From assembly GCF_001273775.1 (NCBI RefSeq), contig NZ_CP011801.1:2024001-2088000 (forward strand): a stretch of 64,000 nt of DNA. Reading direction: 5' to 3'. The translations under genes were made by a program, and so were the position numbers. Numbering within the stretch: position 1 is the stretch's first letter; every line of letters begins with the position of its first letter. Source of the stretch: Nitrospira moscoviensis. Its GTDB lineage: Bacteria > Nitrospirota > Nitrospiria > Nitrospirales > Nitrospiraceae. The notes under the pieces were generated by a model, which worked only from the letters and a program-made list of their open reading frames with translations, was not told the origin of the DNA and did not search any database. Below, one piece after another: positions 19,935-28,674 of this stretch.

Positions 19935-20705
19935 CTAAAACTCCACTTGGACTAAACCGGGTGCCACAATCTTAGCCCGCAGCTCCCTTCCCGAATCGAG
20001 GTTCGCCACCATGATCGACTGGCCGATGTGGCCGCTGGATCTGGTGACGCCGGAGGTTTGGATCGACAACCCTCCCCGTTTGGCCTCGATCAGGACTCGA
20101 TCGCCTTTCTTGATCGTCAGAGGTGTCTTGAGAAAGGTCGGACGCAGCGGCGTGTCGGCTTGAAGGGGCCGGGCCGCGCTCTTGCCGACCGCGTCCTCCC
20201 GATCAGTGAGATAGGGATGGTTGAGATCGTAGACTTTGATGCGCTGCGTCGTGAGATCACCGGCGTCGATCAGTTCCTCCGACTTCAGATAGCGGTTCGG
20301 CACGACGACGTCCACCATCGCCGCCACATCGGCCAGCGCGTCGACGGTCGTCCAGGCCTTGCCGTCCGCCATGACGGTCACATGAAACAGCCGGCGACCC
20401 AAGCCTTCCTCGAACGAGGAAGGCGCGACGCGCAGCTCGACGACGCCGGACGGAATCTTCACCGGCTCCGACGGCTCCAGCAGCGCCACGTGAACGCCCT
20501 GAACCCGCCCGCTCCATTCGCCTTCGAGATATTTCTGAATCGTTTTTGTGAACAGGTCCGGATGGAGCTCCCGCGCGCCGGCCCGCTCGGCGGGCGGCTT
20601 CTGCGGCGCGCGCCCGTCCGCGCGGCCCGCTGCGCCGGCGGGTTCGCCGGCCCAGAGCAGGCTGACACCCAGCACACCGATCGATGCAACTGTTTGCCAC
20701 AACAT
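19935..20705 (-). CDS. flgA: Flagellar P-ring assembly chaperone FlgA
   Basis: A periplasmic chaperone for P-ring formation. Start at ATG 20705 behind a strong AAAGGAG gives signal MLWQTVASIGVLGVSLLWAGEPAGA; an upstream ATG (20726) overlaps the flgG stop but has no ribosome site. The C-terminal SAF-like/ChapFlgA domain reads VVPNRYLKSEELIDAGDLTTQRIKV, LRPTFLKTPLTIKKGDRVLIEAKRGG and GRELRAKIVAPGLVQVEF. The N-terminal portion after the signal is Arg/Ala/Gly-rich and variable. 256 residues, normal for the family. Confidence 0.92.
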   Translation of the reverse strand: MLWQTVASIGVLGVSLLWAGEPAGAAGRADGRAPQKPPAERAGARELHPDLFTKTIQKYLEGEWSGRVQGVHVALLEPSEPVKIPSGVVELRVAPSSFEEGLGRRLFHVTVMADGKAWTTVDALADVAAMVDVVVPNRYLKSEELIDAGDLTTQRIKVYDLNHPYLTDREDAVGKSAARPLQADTPLRPTFLKTPLTIKKGDRVLIEAKRGGLSIQTSGVTRSSGHIGQSIMVANLDSGRELRAKIVAPGLVQVEF

Positions 20706-20722
20706 CGCGGCTCCTTTGACAC

Positions 20723-21514
20723 TCATCGACGGAGGTTATTGGCGATCGCCATCATGTCGTCGGAGGCTTGAATCGTTTTCGAATTAATCTCGTAGCTGCG
20801 CTGCGCGATGATCATATTGACCATCTCTTCCGCGAGATTGACGTTGGAGCTTTCGAGAAAGCCCTGCTGAATCATGCCGAAGCCCGTCGTGAAGCCGCCG
20901 GTGCCTTGAATGGGCGGCCCGGACGAGAAGCTATCGATGAACAGGTTGTTGCCCATCGCGACGAGCCCCGACGGGTTGTCAAATCGCGTGAGCTGGATTT
21001 GACCGATCTGCGACGCCTGCGTGACGCCGGGGAGCAGGACGGAAACCGTACCATCCTGGCCGATATCGACTTTCAATGCGCCCGACGGAACGGTAATCAC
21101 GGGGTTCAGCAGATCTCCGTCGCCGGTGACGAGATTGCCGACGTTGTCCCGCTTGAACGACCCGTTGCGCGTGTACATGATCGTGCCGTCCGGCCGCGAG
21201 ACTTGGAAGAAGCCCGGTCCGTCGATGGCGAGATCCAGATCGTTGTTCGTCTGGCGCATGTTCCCCTGCAGCCATTCCTTGGCGACCGTCGTGGGCCGCA
21301 CCCCTGCACCGACCTGGATGCCGACGGGAAAGACGCCGACGTTGGACGCGTTGGTACCGGGCAGCCGCTGGATTTGATAGAGCAGGTCGGCGAATTCCGC
21401 TCGGCTGCGTTTGAAGGAGTTCGTGTTGACGTTGGCGAGATTGTGGGCGACCGTATCGACGTTGATCTGCTGCGCCGTCATACCGGTCGCCGCCGTCCAC
21501 ATGGCTCTGATCAT
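20723..21514 (-). CDS. flgG: Flagellar distal rod protein FlgG
   Basis: The 263-residue distal rod subunit. MIRAMWTAATGMTAQQINVDTVAHNLANVNTNSFKRSRAEFADL is the hallmark N-terminus; the middle has GPGFFQVSRPDG and YTRNGSFKRD; the C-terminus ends SNVNLAEEMVNMIIAQRSYEINSKTIQASDDMM, the paired coil. GGAGGT precedes the ATG. It is separated from flgF by a 93-base gap that holds a heptad palindrome. Confidence 0.96.
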   Translation of the reverse strand: MIRAMWTAATGMTAQQINVDTVAHNLANVNTNSFKRSRAEFADLLYQIQRLPGTNASNVGVFPVGIQVGAGVRPTTVAKEWLQGNMRQTNNDLDLAIDGPGFFQVSRPDGTIMYTRNGSFKRDNVGNLVTGDGDLLNPVITVPSGALKVDIGQDGTVSVLLPGVTQASQIGQIQLTRFDNPSGLVAMGNNLFIDSFSSGPPIQGTGGFTTGFGMIQQGFLESSNVNLAEEMVNMIIAQRSYEINSKTIQASDDMMAIANNLRR

Positions 21515-21525
21515 CGTTTACCTCC

Positions 21526-21603
21526 GTGACAAGTGATCAGTGACACGTGACGAGCAAAGATCGGTTGGCTTTTTCTCGTCACTCGTCACCAGTCACTCGT
21601 CAC
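21526..21603. repeat. GTGACGA heptad palindrome, copy 1 (flgF-flgG gap)
   Basis: Left arm 21526-21554 is built of near-heptads (GTGACAA GTGATCA GTGACAC GTGACGA) and right arm 21575-21603 of their complements (CTCGTCACTCGTCACCAGTCACTCGTCAC), with a T-rich 20-base loop. The RNA could form a long stem ahead of the flgG ribosome site. Similar structures lie at 38927-39006 and 40172-40263. Confidence 0.8.
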
Positions 21604-21607
21604 TGTG

Positions 21608-22378
21608 TTAAAGCACTCTTCCCACGTCCTGAATCGCCACTTCGGCCATGCGGTCCAGCGTCTGAATCAGCTTTTGCGTGGATTCGTAGCTCCGCATGCC
21701 TTGAATCATCTTCACCATCTCGCCGATCGCGTTGACGTTCGACTCTTCGATGTGCCCCACTTGGAGCAGCGGATTTTTCGCGGCGGTCCCCTTGTCGGAC
21801 ACGAACAGCCCTTCGGCGAATTTGGCCGGCATCTGATCGTCGGGGAATTCCATAATCTTGATCGCCGCCACCGACTTGTCGTCGACCTTGATGTCGCCTT
21901 GCGTGGAGATCTCGAGCTTGCCGGCCGGGATCTTGATCTCACCCTTGGTTCCCATCACCGGATAGCCGAGGTTGGTCACGAGCCGCCGCTGGTTGTCGAG
22001 CGAGAACATGCCGTTGCGGGTGTAGCGGGTGCCTTGCGGCGTCTTCACTTCGAAGAAGCCTTGTCCTTGAATCGCCAGATCCAGCGGATTGCCGGTGAGC
22101 CGGATTCGTCCCGGCTCAAAGGTCGTCTTCACGAGATGCGGGGCGACGAAGGCGCGTTCGGCCGGCCCAAACGGCCGTGCGCCGATCTGTTGCGCGAGTC
22201 CGGCGGTATGGCCGGAGGCCGGCAGGGCGAGGTGGGGTTTCGGGAAGACGGCTTGAAACGCCTGCTCGTCCTGCTTGAAGCCGGCCGTGTTCACGTTCGC
22301 CATGTTGTTGGCGAAGACCTGCATGCGCCGCTCGTGGGCCAATGCGCCGGACAGGATCGGATAGATGCCGCGATTCAT
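21608..22378 (-). CDS. flgF: Flagellar proximal rod protein FlgF
   Basis: A 256-residue rod subunit of the FlgF type. N-terminus MNRGIYPILSGALAHERRMQVFANNMANVNTAGFKQ, middle IQGQGFFEVKTPQGTRYTRNG, C-terminus EESNVNAIGEMVKMIQGMRSYESTQKLIQTLDRM. The LSGALAHERRMQVFANN variant is typical of FlgF in phyla outside the enterics. A near-perfect sigma-54 promoter stands 36 bases upstream, making it the first gene of the rod/ring/junction operon down to fliW. Confidence 0.93.
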   Translation of the reverse strand: MNRGIYPILSGALAHERRMQVFANNMANVNTAGFKQDEQAFQAVFPKPHLALPASGHTAGLAQQIGARPFGPAERAFVAPHLVKTTFEPGRIRLTGNPLDLAIQGQGFFEVKTPQGTRYTRNGMFSLDNQRRLVTNLGYPVMGTKGEIKIPAGKLEISTQGDIKVDDKSVAAIKIMEFPDDQMPAKFAEGLFVSDKGTAAKNPLLQVGHIEESNVNAIGEMVKMIQGMRSYESTQKLIQTLDRMAEVAIQDVGRVL

Positions 22379-22413
22379 GGTGCTGGTGCTCCGTTTTGCT
22401 CGTGCGGAGACTC

Positions 22414-22429
22414 AGCAACCCCCGTGCCA
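22414..22429 (-). promoter_or_regulatory. Sigma-54 promoter upstream of flgF
   Basis: On minus the sequence is TGGCACGGGGGTTGCT. It matches TGGCAC-N5-TTGCW exactly, with correct spacing, and ends 36 bases before the flgF ATG. This is the best promoter in the window and implies RpoN control of the rod, ring and junction genes. Confidence 0.85.
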
Positions 22430-22558
22430 CACGGGCGGTTTTGGCGAAGGCCGGCGAAGGAGCGGAAACGGCGAGGTTTGCTTAGGCGTGCTGCGCGTAA
22501 ACGGGGCCGGAAAGACGGCGGAGCGGGAGATTTCTACCGGCGGCCCTGCAGAATCTTC

Positions 22559-23545
22559 CTAGCGGCCGGTGATGAGCTGGTTGCTGAGTCGATTCTCCGT
22601 CGCGGAGAACCGGCCGGATGTCGGCCGTCCGAATGCGTGGCCTGTCGTGGGATCTGACGCAAACGCGATGGCGCCGTCATTGTCTTGACTCTGCGAGAGC
22701 ATGAGCGCCGCCTTCTTCAGAAGCCCGTCGGCCTCGACGCCGTCCCAGGGCGCGATCGCGCCGCCGATGCGGCAGGACAACAGCAGCTCTTGGCCTTCGA
22801 TCTGAAGCGGCAATCCGATCGTCTGGCGAATCGCGCGCGCCGTGGCGAGGAACTCGGCGGCTTGCTGCACGTTGTCGAGCACCACCGCAAAGCGCCGTTC
22901 GTCCAGCCGCGCCAGAGCGTCCTGCGCGTGGAGCACGCTCTTGATGCGCGCCGCCTGCACGCGCACGACGAGCGGGGTCGGGAGCCATCGGTGGGAAGCG
23001 CCCGGGGTCTGGTCCCCTTCTTCGCGTCTCGCGTGGGACCCGACCCCGTAGTGGACCAGATCGATGACGAGCACGGCGACGAGGCGCGACGTGGCCTCGG
23101 CTCGGGCCAGCGCTTGAGTCAGCAGCACGTCGAACAGGCGCCGGGTCGGCAGCCCGGTCATGCCGTCATAGGTCGAGAGCGGCGGAGCGCCGCCGTGCGT
23201 CGTGAGCCGGCTTTTCCTGGGCCAGCAGAGCACGCCGATGATGCCGATGCCGAGGCTCATCACCGCGCCGATTCCTCCGAGCAGGAGCCGCTGCTTCACG
23301 TCCTTGAGGGCCGCGGCCGAGACACGCGCCTCCAGACGGCCGTCCGGCGCCGTCAACATCCAGGCCAGGCTGGCGGCGCAGGCCAGCGCGGACAGGCCGA
23401 CGCAGATCGAGGCCCAGGCTCGCGAAAGGGTGCGGCCGGACCGGGATCCGCGGGCGCGCGCGGATGGAAGACGGAAGTCATGGATGGAGAACTTGCCTTG
23501 GGCCAAAGACGGCGGCGGAACGTCGTGGTGCTGCATGGTCGCCAT
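22559..23545 (-). CDS. Membrane protein with degenerate GGDEF domain and in-frame repeat insert
   Basis: About 328 residues from ATG 23545; no ribosome site is clear and the start could be 23536. Two membrane helices (ASICVGLSALACAASLAWML; LLLGGIGAVMSLGIGIIGVL) flank a short periplasmic part, then a GGDEF-like domain starts at YDGMTGLPTRRLF. The active motif is lost: ARLDERRFAVVL stands where ARLGGDEFAVLL is expected. The segment carrying the substrate-binding Asn (usually FKxxNDxxGHxxGD) is replaced by repeat copy F, read as [17 protein letters not shown]. It cannot be a normal diguanylate cyclase; it may sense or scaffold. It lies just upstream of flgF. Confidence 0.8.
   Translation of the reverse strand: MATMQHHDVPPPSLAQGKFSIHDFRLPSARARGSRSGRTLSRAWASICVGLSALACAASLAWMLTAPDGRLEARVSAAALKDVKQRLLLGGIGAVMSLGIGIIGVLCWPRKSRLTTHGGAPPLSTYDGMTGLPTRRLFDVLLTQALARAEATSRLVAVLVIDLVHYGVGSHARREEGDQTPGASHRWLPTPLVVRVQAARIKSVLHAQDALARLDERRFAVVLDNVQQAAEFLATARAIRQTIGLPLQIEGQELLLSCRIGGAIAPWDGVEADGLLKKAALMLSQSQDNDGAIAFASDPTTGHAFGRPTSGRFSATENRLSNQLITGR
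22974..23047 (-). repeat. GGGGTCAGGCACC palindromic element, copy F (in degenerate GGDEF gene)
   Basis: A diverged 74-bp short form, oriented on minus: GGGGTCGGGTCCC, CACGCGAGACGCGAAGAA, GGGGACCAGACCCC, then a changed right arm to CCGACCCC. Its left part is read in the same frame as copies A, C and D ([16 protein letters not shown]); because 74 is not a multiple of three, the right arm falls in another frame (LPTP instead of VPDP). Confidence 0.85.
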
Positions 23546-23778
23546 GGCAAATGTGTGTACTTGCGCGGTACAGCTGAATCGGCGGGCGCGAGCGGAAACT
23601 GAAGTCAGGAAGGACCTGGTGCGAGGAGCAAACAGCAACGAGCAGCAACGAACTGAGGAATAGAGCCGCCCTAGAGCCGATCAGTAGGCCAGATCAGCCG
23701 GTTTGTGGACCCAACCTCTTCAATGGGCTGAGACCTTCGGGTTGAGAAAATGGTTCCAGGCACCTTCAGATTTTCTCG

Positions 23779-23964
23779 GTGGCCGAGAACTTCTTCAGTA
23801 CGTTGAAAAACGAGCTCGTGCATCACCAGACGTATCACACCCGGGACGAAGCCAGTCGGGAGATCTTTGCGTTTATTGAGGGGTTCTATAATCGCCAGCG
23901 GCTCCACCAGAGCCTGGGCTATCTCAGTCCACTGGCGTTTGAGCGACAGGTGGGTGACTCTTAA
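23779..23964 (+). pseudogene. IS3-family transposase C-terminal remnant
   Basis: A 61-residue tail of an IS3-type OrfB integrase: AENFFSTLKNELVHH, TRDEASREIFAFIEGFYNRQRLHQSLGYLSPLAFE, the C-terminal rve motif (FIEGFYNRxRxHxSLGYLSP). The DDE core and OrfA are missing, so it is dead. After its stop the sequence GTGTCTACGAAACCCGGG (about 23969-23986) looks like the right terminal repeat of an IS3-group element. It cuts the RHS remnant. Confidence 0.85.
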
Positions 23965-23984
23965 CCTGGTGTCTACGAAACCCG

Positions 23985-24592
23985 GGCCAGCTCATCGTCC
24001 TCCCGAAGCTGCCTCCCACTTTGATCCGGTTGCCACTCCCATCGTAGGTGTAGAGCAAGTCTCCCACTGTGACAGTCCCTTGCTTGTACGTCAGGCTTGT
24101 CAACTGCGAAGCTGCGTCATACGCATACAGGATGCTGGTCCCGGTGGGGAGGGTGAGGCTCGTGCGCCGACCCGCCGCGTCATAGGCCATCGCGGTCGTG
24201 CTGGTTCCCTGCTGGATCTGTGTCAGCCGATTCGCATTGTCATACGTGTACGTAACCGCCGGCTGGCCGACGACCGTCATGCTCGTGCGCCGACCGGCAT
24301 TGTCATAGGCGTAGTCGATCTGCCCTTGGGCCGTCACTTCTTGCGTCAGCCGATCCAGACCGTCATACGTGCGAGTGATGGTGGCGGTGACGTTGTTGCT
24401 CGCATCCTTTTCTTGGATTTGAGTCATCCGATTGCCCGCATCATAGGTGTAATTCGTCGAGGTCCCGTCGTGATAGGTGGTCTTGGTGCGCCGATTCAAG
24501 GCATCGTACGTGGAGGTCGTCACCTGCCCTTTGGTGAGCGTCGTCGTATTGTTCAGCGGATCTTTAAAGGTGAGCGGCTGGCCCCTGGTCAA
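23985..24592 (-). pseudogene. Orphan RHS fragment, truncated by IS3 remnant
   Basis: About 200 codons of YD-repeat sequence highly similar to part of the large RHS gene at 24931-28674 (YDALNRRTKTTYHDGTSTN, TYDGLDRLTQEVTAQG, YDAASQLTSLTYK, YDGSGNRIKVGGSFGRT). Near its start it joins two segments that are about 350-400 bases apart in the main gene: GQPLTFKDPLNNTTTL runs directly into KGQVTTSTYDALNRR, so an internal deletion occurred. Its first in-frame starter (TTG 24592) overlaps the stop of the small membrane gene. It ends at the IS3 end. Such orphans are usual leftovers of RHS tip exchange. Confidence 0.8.
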
Positions 24593-24873
24593 TAGCCTAA
24601 TCGATGAGCAAGAATGATTATCCTTTGCACAATTAGAGCCCCTGCTACCAATATGAGAAGAGCTCCCACCAAGTAGAAACTACGTGCCTCCCATTTCCTT
24701 GGGAGAAGCCTCTTGCCAAGTTTTGACAAAACAGGCTGTAGTGAGGCTGGCGGATCAAGCAAAATATTCCAGCCGTTCTTTGTTGAAATGATCAAAAGGA
24801 AGCCGACTACAATTCCAATTTGAAGAAATGCTATTTCGTAAAGCAGTTGGTAAACTGTGTACTCCATAGACAT
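24589..24873 (-). CDS. Small two-helix membrane protein, candidate RHS immunity protein
   Basis: A 94-residue protein with two hydrophobic helices (IAFLQIGIVVGFLLIIS, about 13-29; FYLVGALLILVAGALIVQRIIIL, about 66-88) and a basic middle (KLGKRLLPRKWEAR). It begins 57 bases after the RHS stop and ends at the recombination joint with the orphan RHS fragment, the usual slot for an immunity gene. Its bases are visibly richer in A and T than the flagellar genes, a sign of transfer. No family was recognised. A membrane immunity protein would suggest a toxin acting on or through the inner membrane; this is inference. Confidence 0.6.
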   Translation of the reverse strand: MSMEYTVYQLLYEIAFLQIGIVVGFLLIISTKNGWNILLDPPASLQPVLSKLGKRLLPRKWEARSFYLVGALLILVAGALIVQRIIILAHRLGY

Positions 24874-24930
24874 ATTTTCTGCCTCAGTGCTTTGACTTTA
24901 ATATCGTAAATCTCTCCAAGAGATCTTGCC

Positions 24931-27900
24931 CTACTTCTGAATGCTACCTGAGAAGCCAGCACCTACTCCTAAGCCTATAGATAGGCCCTGCTGCAGCGTT
25001 GTCTGACCACCTGTGCCCTGATTCGGATTGTCGTAGAAATAAGTCCCGATACTGGCTTCTACTCCGATTCCGAGCCCCGGTATCTGAAAAGTGTAGATAT
25101 TTACGTTTGCATTAATAGGATTGAGATTGTTGGGAGGCTCGTTATAGGAGCCTTGAATTTGAATTTTAACTTCTGGAGGAAAGGTCGTCGTAGCCCTGCA
25201 CCCCCCTCCAGCGGTACACTGCATTCCATTTGTTCCCCAGGTAGCGCTAATACCACCATCAAGTTTTTTCCCCTTCGACGGGTCTAATCCAAGAGGATCA
25301 TTGTATATCATTACTTTATTACTGACATAAGCGTAAAAGTTCGGCCCTGCATAAAACCCGATCGGATCTTCGCTGATAAACCGCTGCAGCCTTGGATGAT
25401 AATACCGCGCCCGATAGTAGGAGAGGCCGCTCCCATCATCCTCCCGCCCGGTGTATTTGTATGAGTTCGTGTTCGCCTGGCCCAGCGTCGTCGCATAGCC
25501 AAATGGTTCATACGTGTACTGCGTTTGGAGCGTGCCCGTGGCATCCCCCAAGGCAATCGTCGAGCCTAAGGCGTCGCTTAAGAGGGTACTCGTTCCAACT
25601 CCATCGGTTCGCTGGAAAAACTCGTCAATGCCTAAGCCCGTGATCAGATTGGCTGTCACAGTTGCGCCGGACTTTTCCTGTACCGGATTGAGCCCATCGT
25701 ACACATAATTGGTCACCACACCATTCACGGTTCTTCCCGTTCTTCTCCCAAAGGAGTCATAGGTAAAGCTGGCGGAGAAGCCCGTTGCGCTGATCCCCGT
25801 GAGTTGGTCGCGTGCATTCCACGTGTAGGTTGCTGTTCCGCTCGGATCGGTGACCGTCGCGAGGTTCCCGTTGAGATCGTACGTCTCCGTGTTGGCGCCA
25901 AACGTCAATTGCTGATTGTTGGCGTTGTAGGAAACTGTAGTTAATGCTGGAGGAATGGTTGTTCGGGCGAAGGCACCACCGACCTTAATTCGATTGCCTG
26001 CACCATCATACGTGTAGGTCAAGTCGCCAATGACCGTGGTGCCAGACTTGTACGTGAGGCTCGTGAGCTGGCTCGCGGCATCATAGGCATACACGATGCT
26101 GTTGCCGTTGGGTAATGACAGACTTGTCCGTCTGTCCGCATCGTCGTACGCGATCGTGACCGTGCTCGTGCCTTGCACCACTTGCGTGAGCCGATTGGCA
26201 TTGTCGTAGGTATAGGTGACTTGCGGCTGGCCCACGACGGTCATCGTGGCGCGGCGGGAGGCGTTGTCGTACGTGTAATTGATTGTCCCTTGCGCGGTCA
26301 CTTCCTGCGTCAAGCGATCGAGGCCATCATAGGTCCTCGTGATGGTCGCGGTGACAGTCTGGCTCGCGTCCTTTTCTTGTACCTGCGTGATTCTGTTGCC
26401 CGCATCATACGTGTAATTCGTCGAGGTGCCGTCGTGATAGGTCGCCTTGGTCCGTCGGTTTAAGGCGTCGTAGGTATAGGTGGTGACGTGCCCTTTGCGA
26501 TCCGTCACGGTCGCGACATTCCCGTTGTTGTCATACGTATAGGTCTCAGTATTGAGTAACGCATCCTTCCGCGTGGCCAGCCGATCCATAGTGTTGTACG
26601 TGTAGGTCGTCACCTGGCTCTTGGCATCGGAAACGGTCAGCAGATTTCCATTCGCATCGTAGGTGAATTGCGTCTGGCCGTTCAACGCGTCGGTCAATTT
26701 CGTGATGCGATTCAGCGTATCCACATCATATTGTATGCGTTGTCCGAGGGCGTTCGTGACGGCCAGCAGGCGGCCCACAGAATCAACGAATCTCGTGGAC
26801 GCCCGATTCAGTGGATCCGTCGTGCTCACAAGATCCGCGGCCGCGTAACTGAGCGTCGTCGTATTGTTTAGCGGATCTTTGATTGTCAGCGGTTGGCCTT
26901 GGGCGTTCACGGTGATGGTTGACACTTGGTTCAGGGCATTGGTGATGGATGTCAAGTTGCCCTTCGAATCATAACCAAAATTCGTGGTGTGGTTCAGTGG
27001 ATCAGTGATGGATGTCACTTGATTCCACGTCGAATCGTAGGTGAATGTCGTTGTCACCGCATTCGGTGTGGTTGCCAGGCGGGTAATGGTCAAAATGTTT
27101 CCTTTGGTGTCATAGGTGTACGCCGTCTTGCGGGTGAGCGCGTCCGTGACGCTGAGGATCAAGTTGGTTCCGGCCTGTCGTTCGAATGTGGTCGTCTGGG
27201 CTTCCGGCTGACCGAACGCGAGGGTATCCGTTAACGCATAGCCGGCACTGTTAAACGTCAGCCGCCGCACGAAGCCGCGCGGGTCCGTGACGTCGGTCTG
27301 TATTACTTTTCCATTCCCATCCAGCACGTACGCGAATTGATAGGTGGTGCTGTCCGCTTGAGTCTGGGTACTGACACGGCCGTTCGTGTCGTACGTATTG
27401 GTCAAGAAGACAATGCCCTTCGGATCTTTGATCGTCAACATCAGGTGGGCGGCATCGTAGCTATATTCGGTGATCCCATTAGCCGGGTCCGTCACTTTCC
27501 AAAGGCGTCCACTGGCATCATACGTGTAGGTCACCGTGCGTCCGATATTATCGACCGCTTGGGTGATGCGGTTGCTGGTGTCATAGGTTAATTGGAGGAA
27601 CTTGGTCGAGGGGCTGATGATGCGGGTGAGCCGGCCCAGCGAGTCGCGGAGCAATGTCGTGAGATTCCCGTTTCGATCCTCGACCTCCATCAGCAGCAGG
27701 CGCGCATAGGCGCTCAACGAGGAAAATCGATAGGTCGTGCCGTCCTTGCGCTTGAGGCTCCATCGCTGGCGGGCATTGTCCCAATTCAACGTTGACTGCA
27801 AGGCGGGGCTCGGAGAATTCTGATTGACCAGCGATGCGGTAAAGCAATCCGTGCCGCTGGTGCGCGTGTAAGTCTCGCGGGCTCCATCTGGCTGGATGAG

Positions 27901-28674
27901 CTGCATGACGCTGCAGTCGTTATCGCGGGCAAGCCACAAATCATACGGATGGGTCGTGCCGATTCCGAGGGTACGCGAAGCGGTGTCGTTCTGCCGATAC
28001 GTTCTTGTCAAAGCCAGGGGCATGATGTCGGGGACCGCTAAGTCGGTCTTCTCCAGGATAAAGAGTCCGGTCGCAAGATCGACCGGATCACCATCCTTCT
28101 TCTTCTCTCCGTCCGTCGCTTTCTGGTCCGGAGGATCAGGGGCCCACTTTGGAGGATTTGGATTGTTGACCGGATGCCTGGCTTGATCCCATATGTCGTA
28201 ATGCCCTCCATTGGCCGCGTCACCCCACGAACACCACTGTACGGGAATAGGAAGTCCTATGTCTGCCACCACATTCCCATTGATGTCGCTGACCCGCATG
28301 GCAAAGAAGGACCCATAGGTAGGCGGTTGTTCGATGCTTGATTTGCAGTCCCAAATATATCCGTTTATTGACTGCCATCCCGCTGGTATTCCGGATGTGT
28401 AGGGGTCCGGCCGCTTGAAAAAGGAGAGGCCATCGTAGTTAGGATTAGTGCCGGCTGAGTAATTCACCGTGTAATTACCTTTTTGGCCTACATAGTTCAG
28501 CGTCCCTGAACCACCAGGCGGCATCGCTAATCCACTGGCAACACTTTGTCCCCCAATATCAGCCCCGCCTGGCGCAAGAACCTGAGCCAGGCCCAAGGAT
28601 GAACCCATAGCTGTATGCAGGAGGAAGACCACTAGAAATCCAGCATCCTTGCTTAATGCACGTTGGGTTTTCAT
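24931..28674 (-). CDS. Exported RHS-repeat protein with variable C-terminal tip
   Basis: A 1247-residue protein. A Sec-type signal (MKTQRALSKDAGFLVVFLLH...) leads to a unique N-terminal region, a DUF6531-like entry (GDPVDLATGLFILEKTDL, then LALTRTYRQ), more than twenty YD repeats (about 260-1000), and the RHS core YKYTGREDDGSGLSYYRARY, RFISEDPIGF, NDPLGL near 1128. The last about 119 residues are a separate tip, rich in Gly and Asn with a hydrophobic end (LSIGLGVGAGFSGSIQ) and four Cys-poor strands; no known toxin motif is seen. No PAAR or VgrG is present, so type VI export is not supported. It overlaps the upstream TIG gene by ATGA. Confidence 0.88.
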   Translation of the reverse strand: MKTQRALSKDAGFLVVFLLHTAMGSSLGLAQVLAPGGADIGGQSVASGLAMPPGGSGTLNYVGQKGNYTVNYSAGTNPNYDGLSFFKRPDPYTSGIPAGWQSINGYIWDCKSSIEQPPTYGSFFAMRVSDINGNVVADIGLPIPVQWCSWGDAANGGHYDIWDQARHPVNNPNPPKWAPDPPDQKATDGEKKKDGDPVDLATGLFILEKTDLAVPDIMPLALTRTYRQNDTASRTLGIGTTHPYDLWLARDNDCSVMQLIQPDGARETYTRTSGTDCFTASLVNQNSPSPALQSTLNWDNARQRWSLKRKDGTTYRFSSLSAYARLLLMEVEDRNGNLTTLLRDSLGRLTRIISPSTKFLQLTYDTSNRITQAVDNIGRTVTYTYDASGRLWKVTDPANGITEYSYDAAHLMLTIKDPKGIVFLTNTYDTNGRVSTQTQADSTTYQFAYVLDGNGKVIQTDVTDPRGFVRRLTFNSAGYALTDTLAFGQPEAQTTTFERQAGTNLILSVTDALTRKTAYTYDTKGNILTITRLATTPNAVTTTFTYDSTWNQVTSITDPLNHTTNFGYDSKGNLTSITNALNQVSTITVNAQGQPLTIKDPLNNTTTLSYAAADLVSTTDPLNRASTRFVDSVGRLLAVTNALGQRIQYDVDTLNRITKLTDALNGQTQFTYDANGNLLTVSDAKSQVTTYTYNTMDRLATRKDALLNTETYTYDNNGNVATVTDRKGHVTTYTYDALNRRTKATYHDGTSTNYTYDAGNRITQVQEKDASQTVTATITRTYDGLDRLTQEVTAQGTINYTYDNASRRATMTVVGQPQVTYTYDNANRLTQVVQGTSTVTIAYDDADRRTSLSLPNGNSIVYAYDAASQLTSLTYKSGTTVIGDLTYTYDGAGNRIKVGGAFARTTIPPALTTVSYNANNQQLTFGANTETYDLNGNLATVTDPSGTATYTWNARDQLTGISATGFSASFTYDSFGRRTGRTVNGVVTNYVYDGLNPVQEKSGATVTANLITGLGIDEFFQRTDGVGTSTLLSDALGSTIALGDATGTLQTQYTYEPFGYATTLGQANTNSYKYTGREDDGSGLSYYRARYYHPRLQRFISEDPIGFYAGPNFYAYVSNKVMIYNDPLGLDPSKGKKLDGGISATWGTNGMQCTAGGGCRATTTFPPEVKIQIQGSYNEPPNNLNPINANVNIYTFQIPGLGIGVEASIGTYFYDNPNQGTGGQTTLQQGLSIGLGVGAGFSGSIQK

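Noticed and set aside
21526..21603. Possible small CRISPR array in the heptad repeats
   Set aside because: Units are 7 bases, face each other as a palindrome and have no spacers; no cas genes are present.
23671..23907. Minus-strand frame next to the IS3 remnant
   Set aside because: It lies opposite the recognisable transposase tail and shows no motif.
24931..28674. Type VI secretion effector
   Set aside because: No PAAR, VgrG, Hcp or adaptor gene is nearby, and the RHS protein starts with a Sec-type signal.
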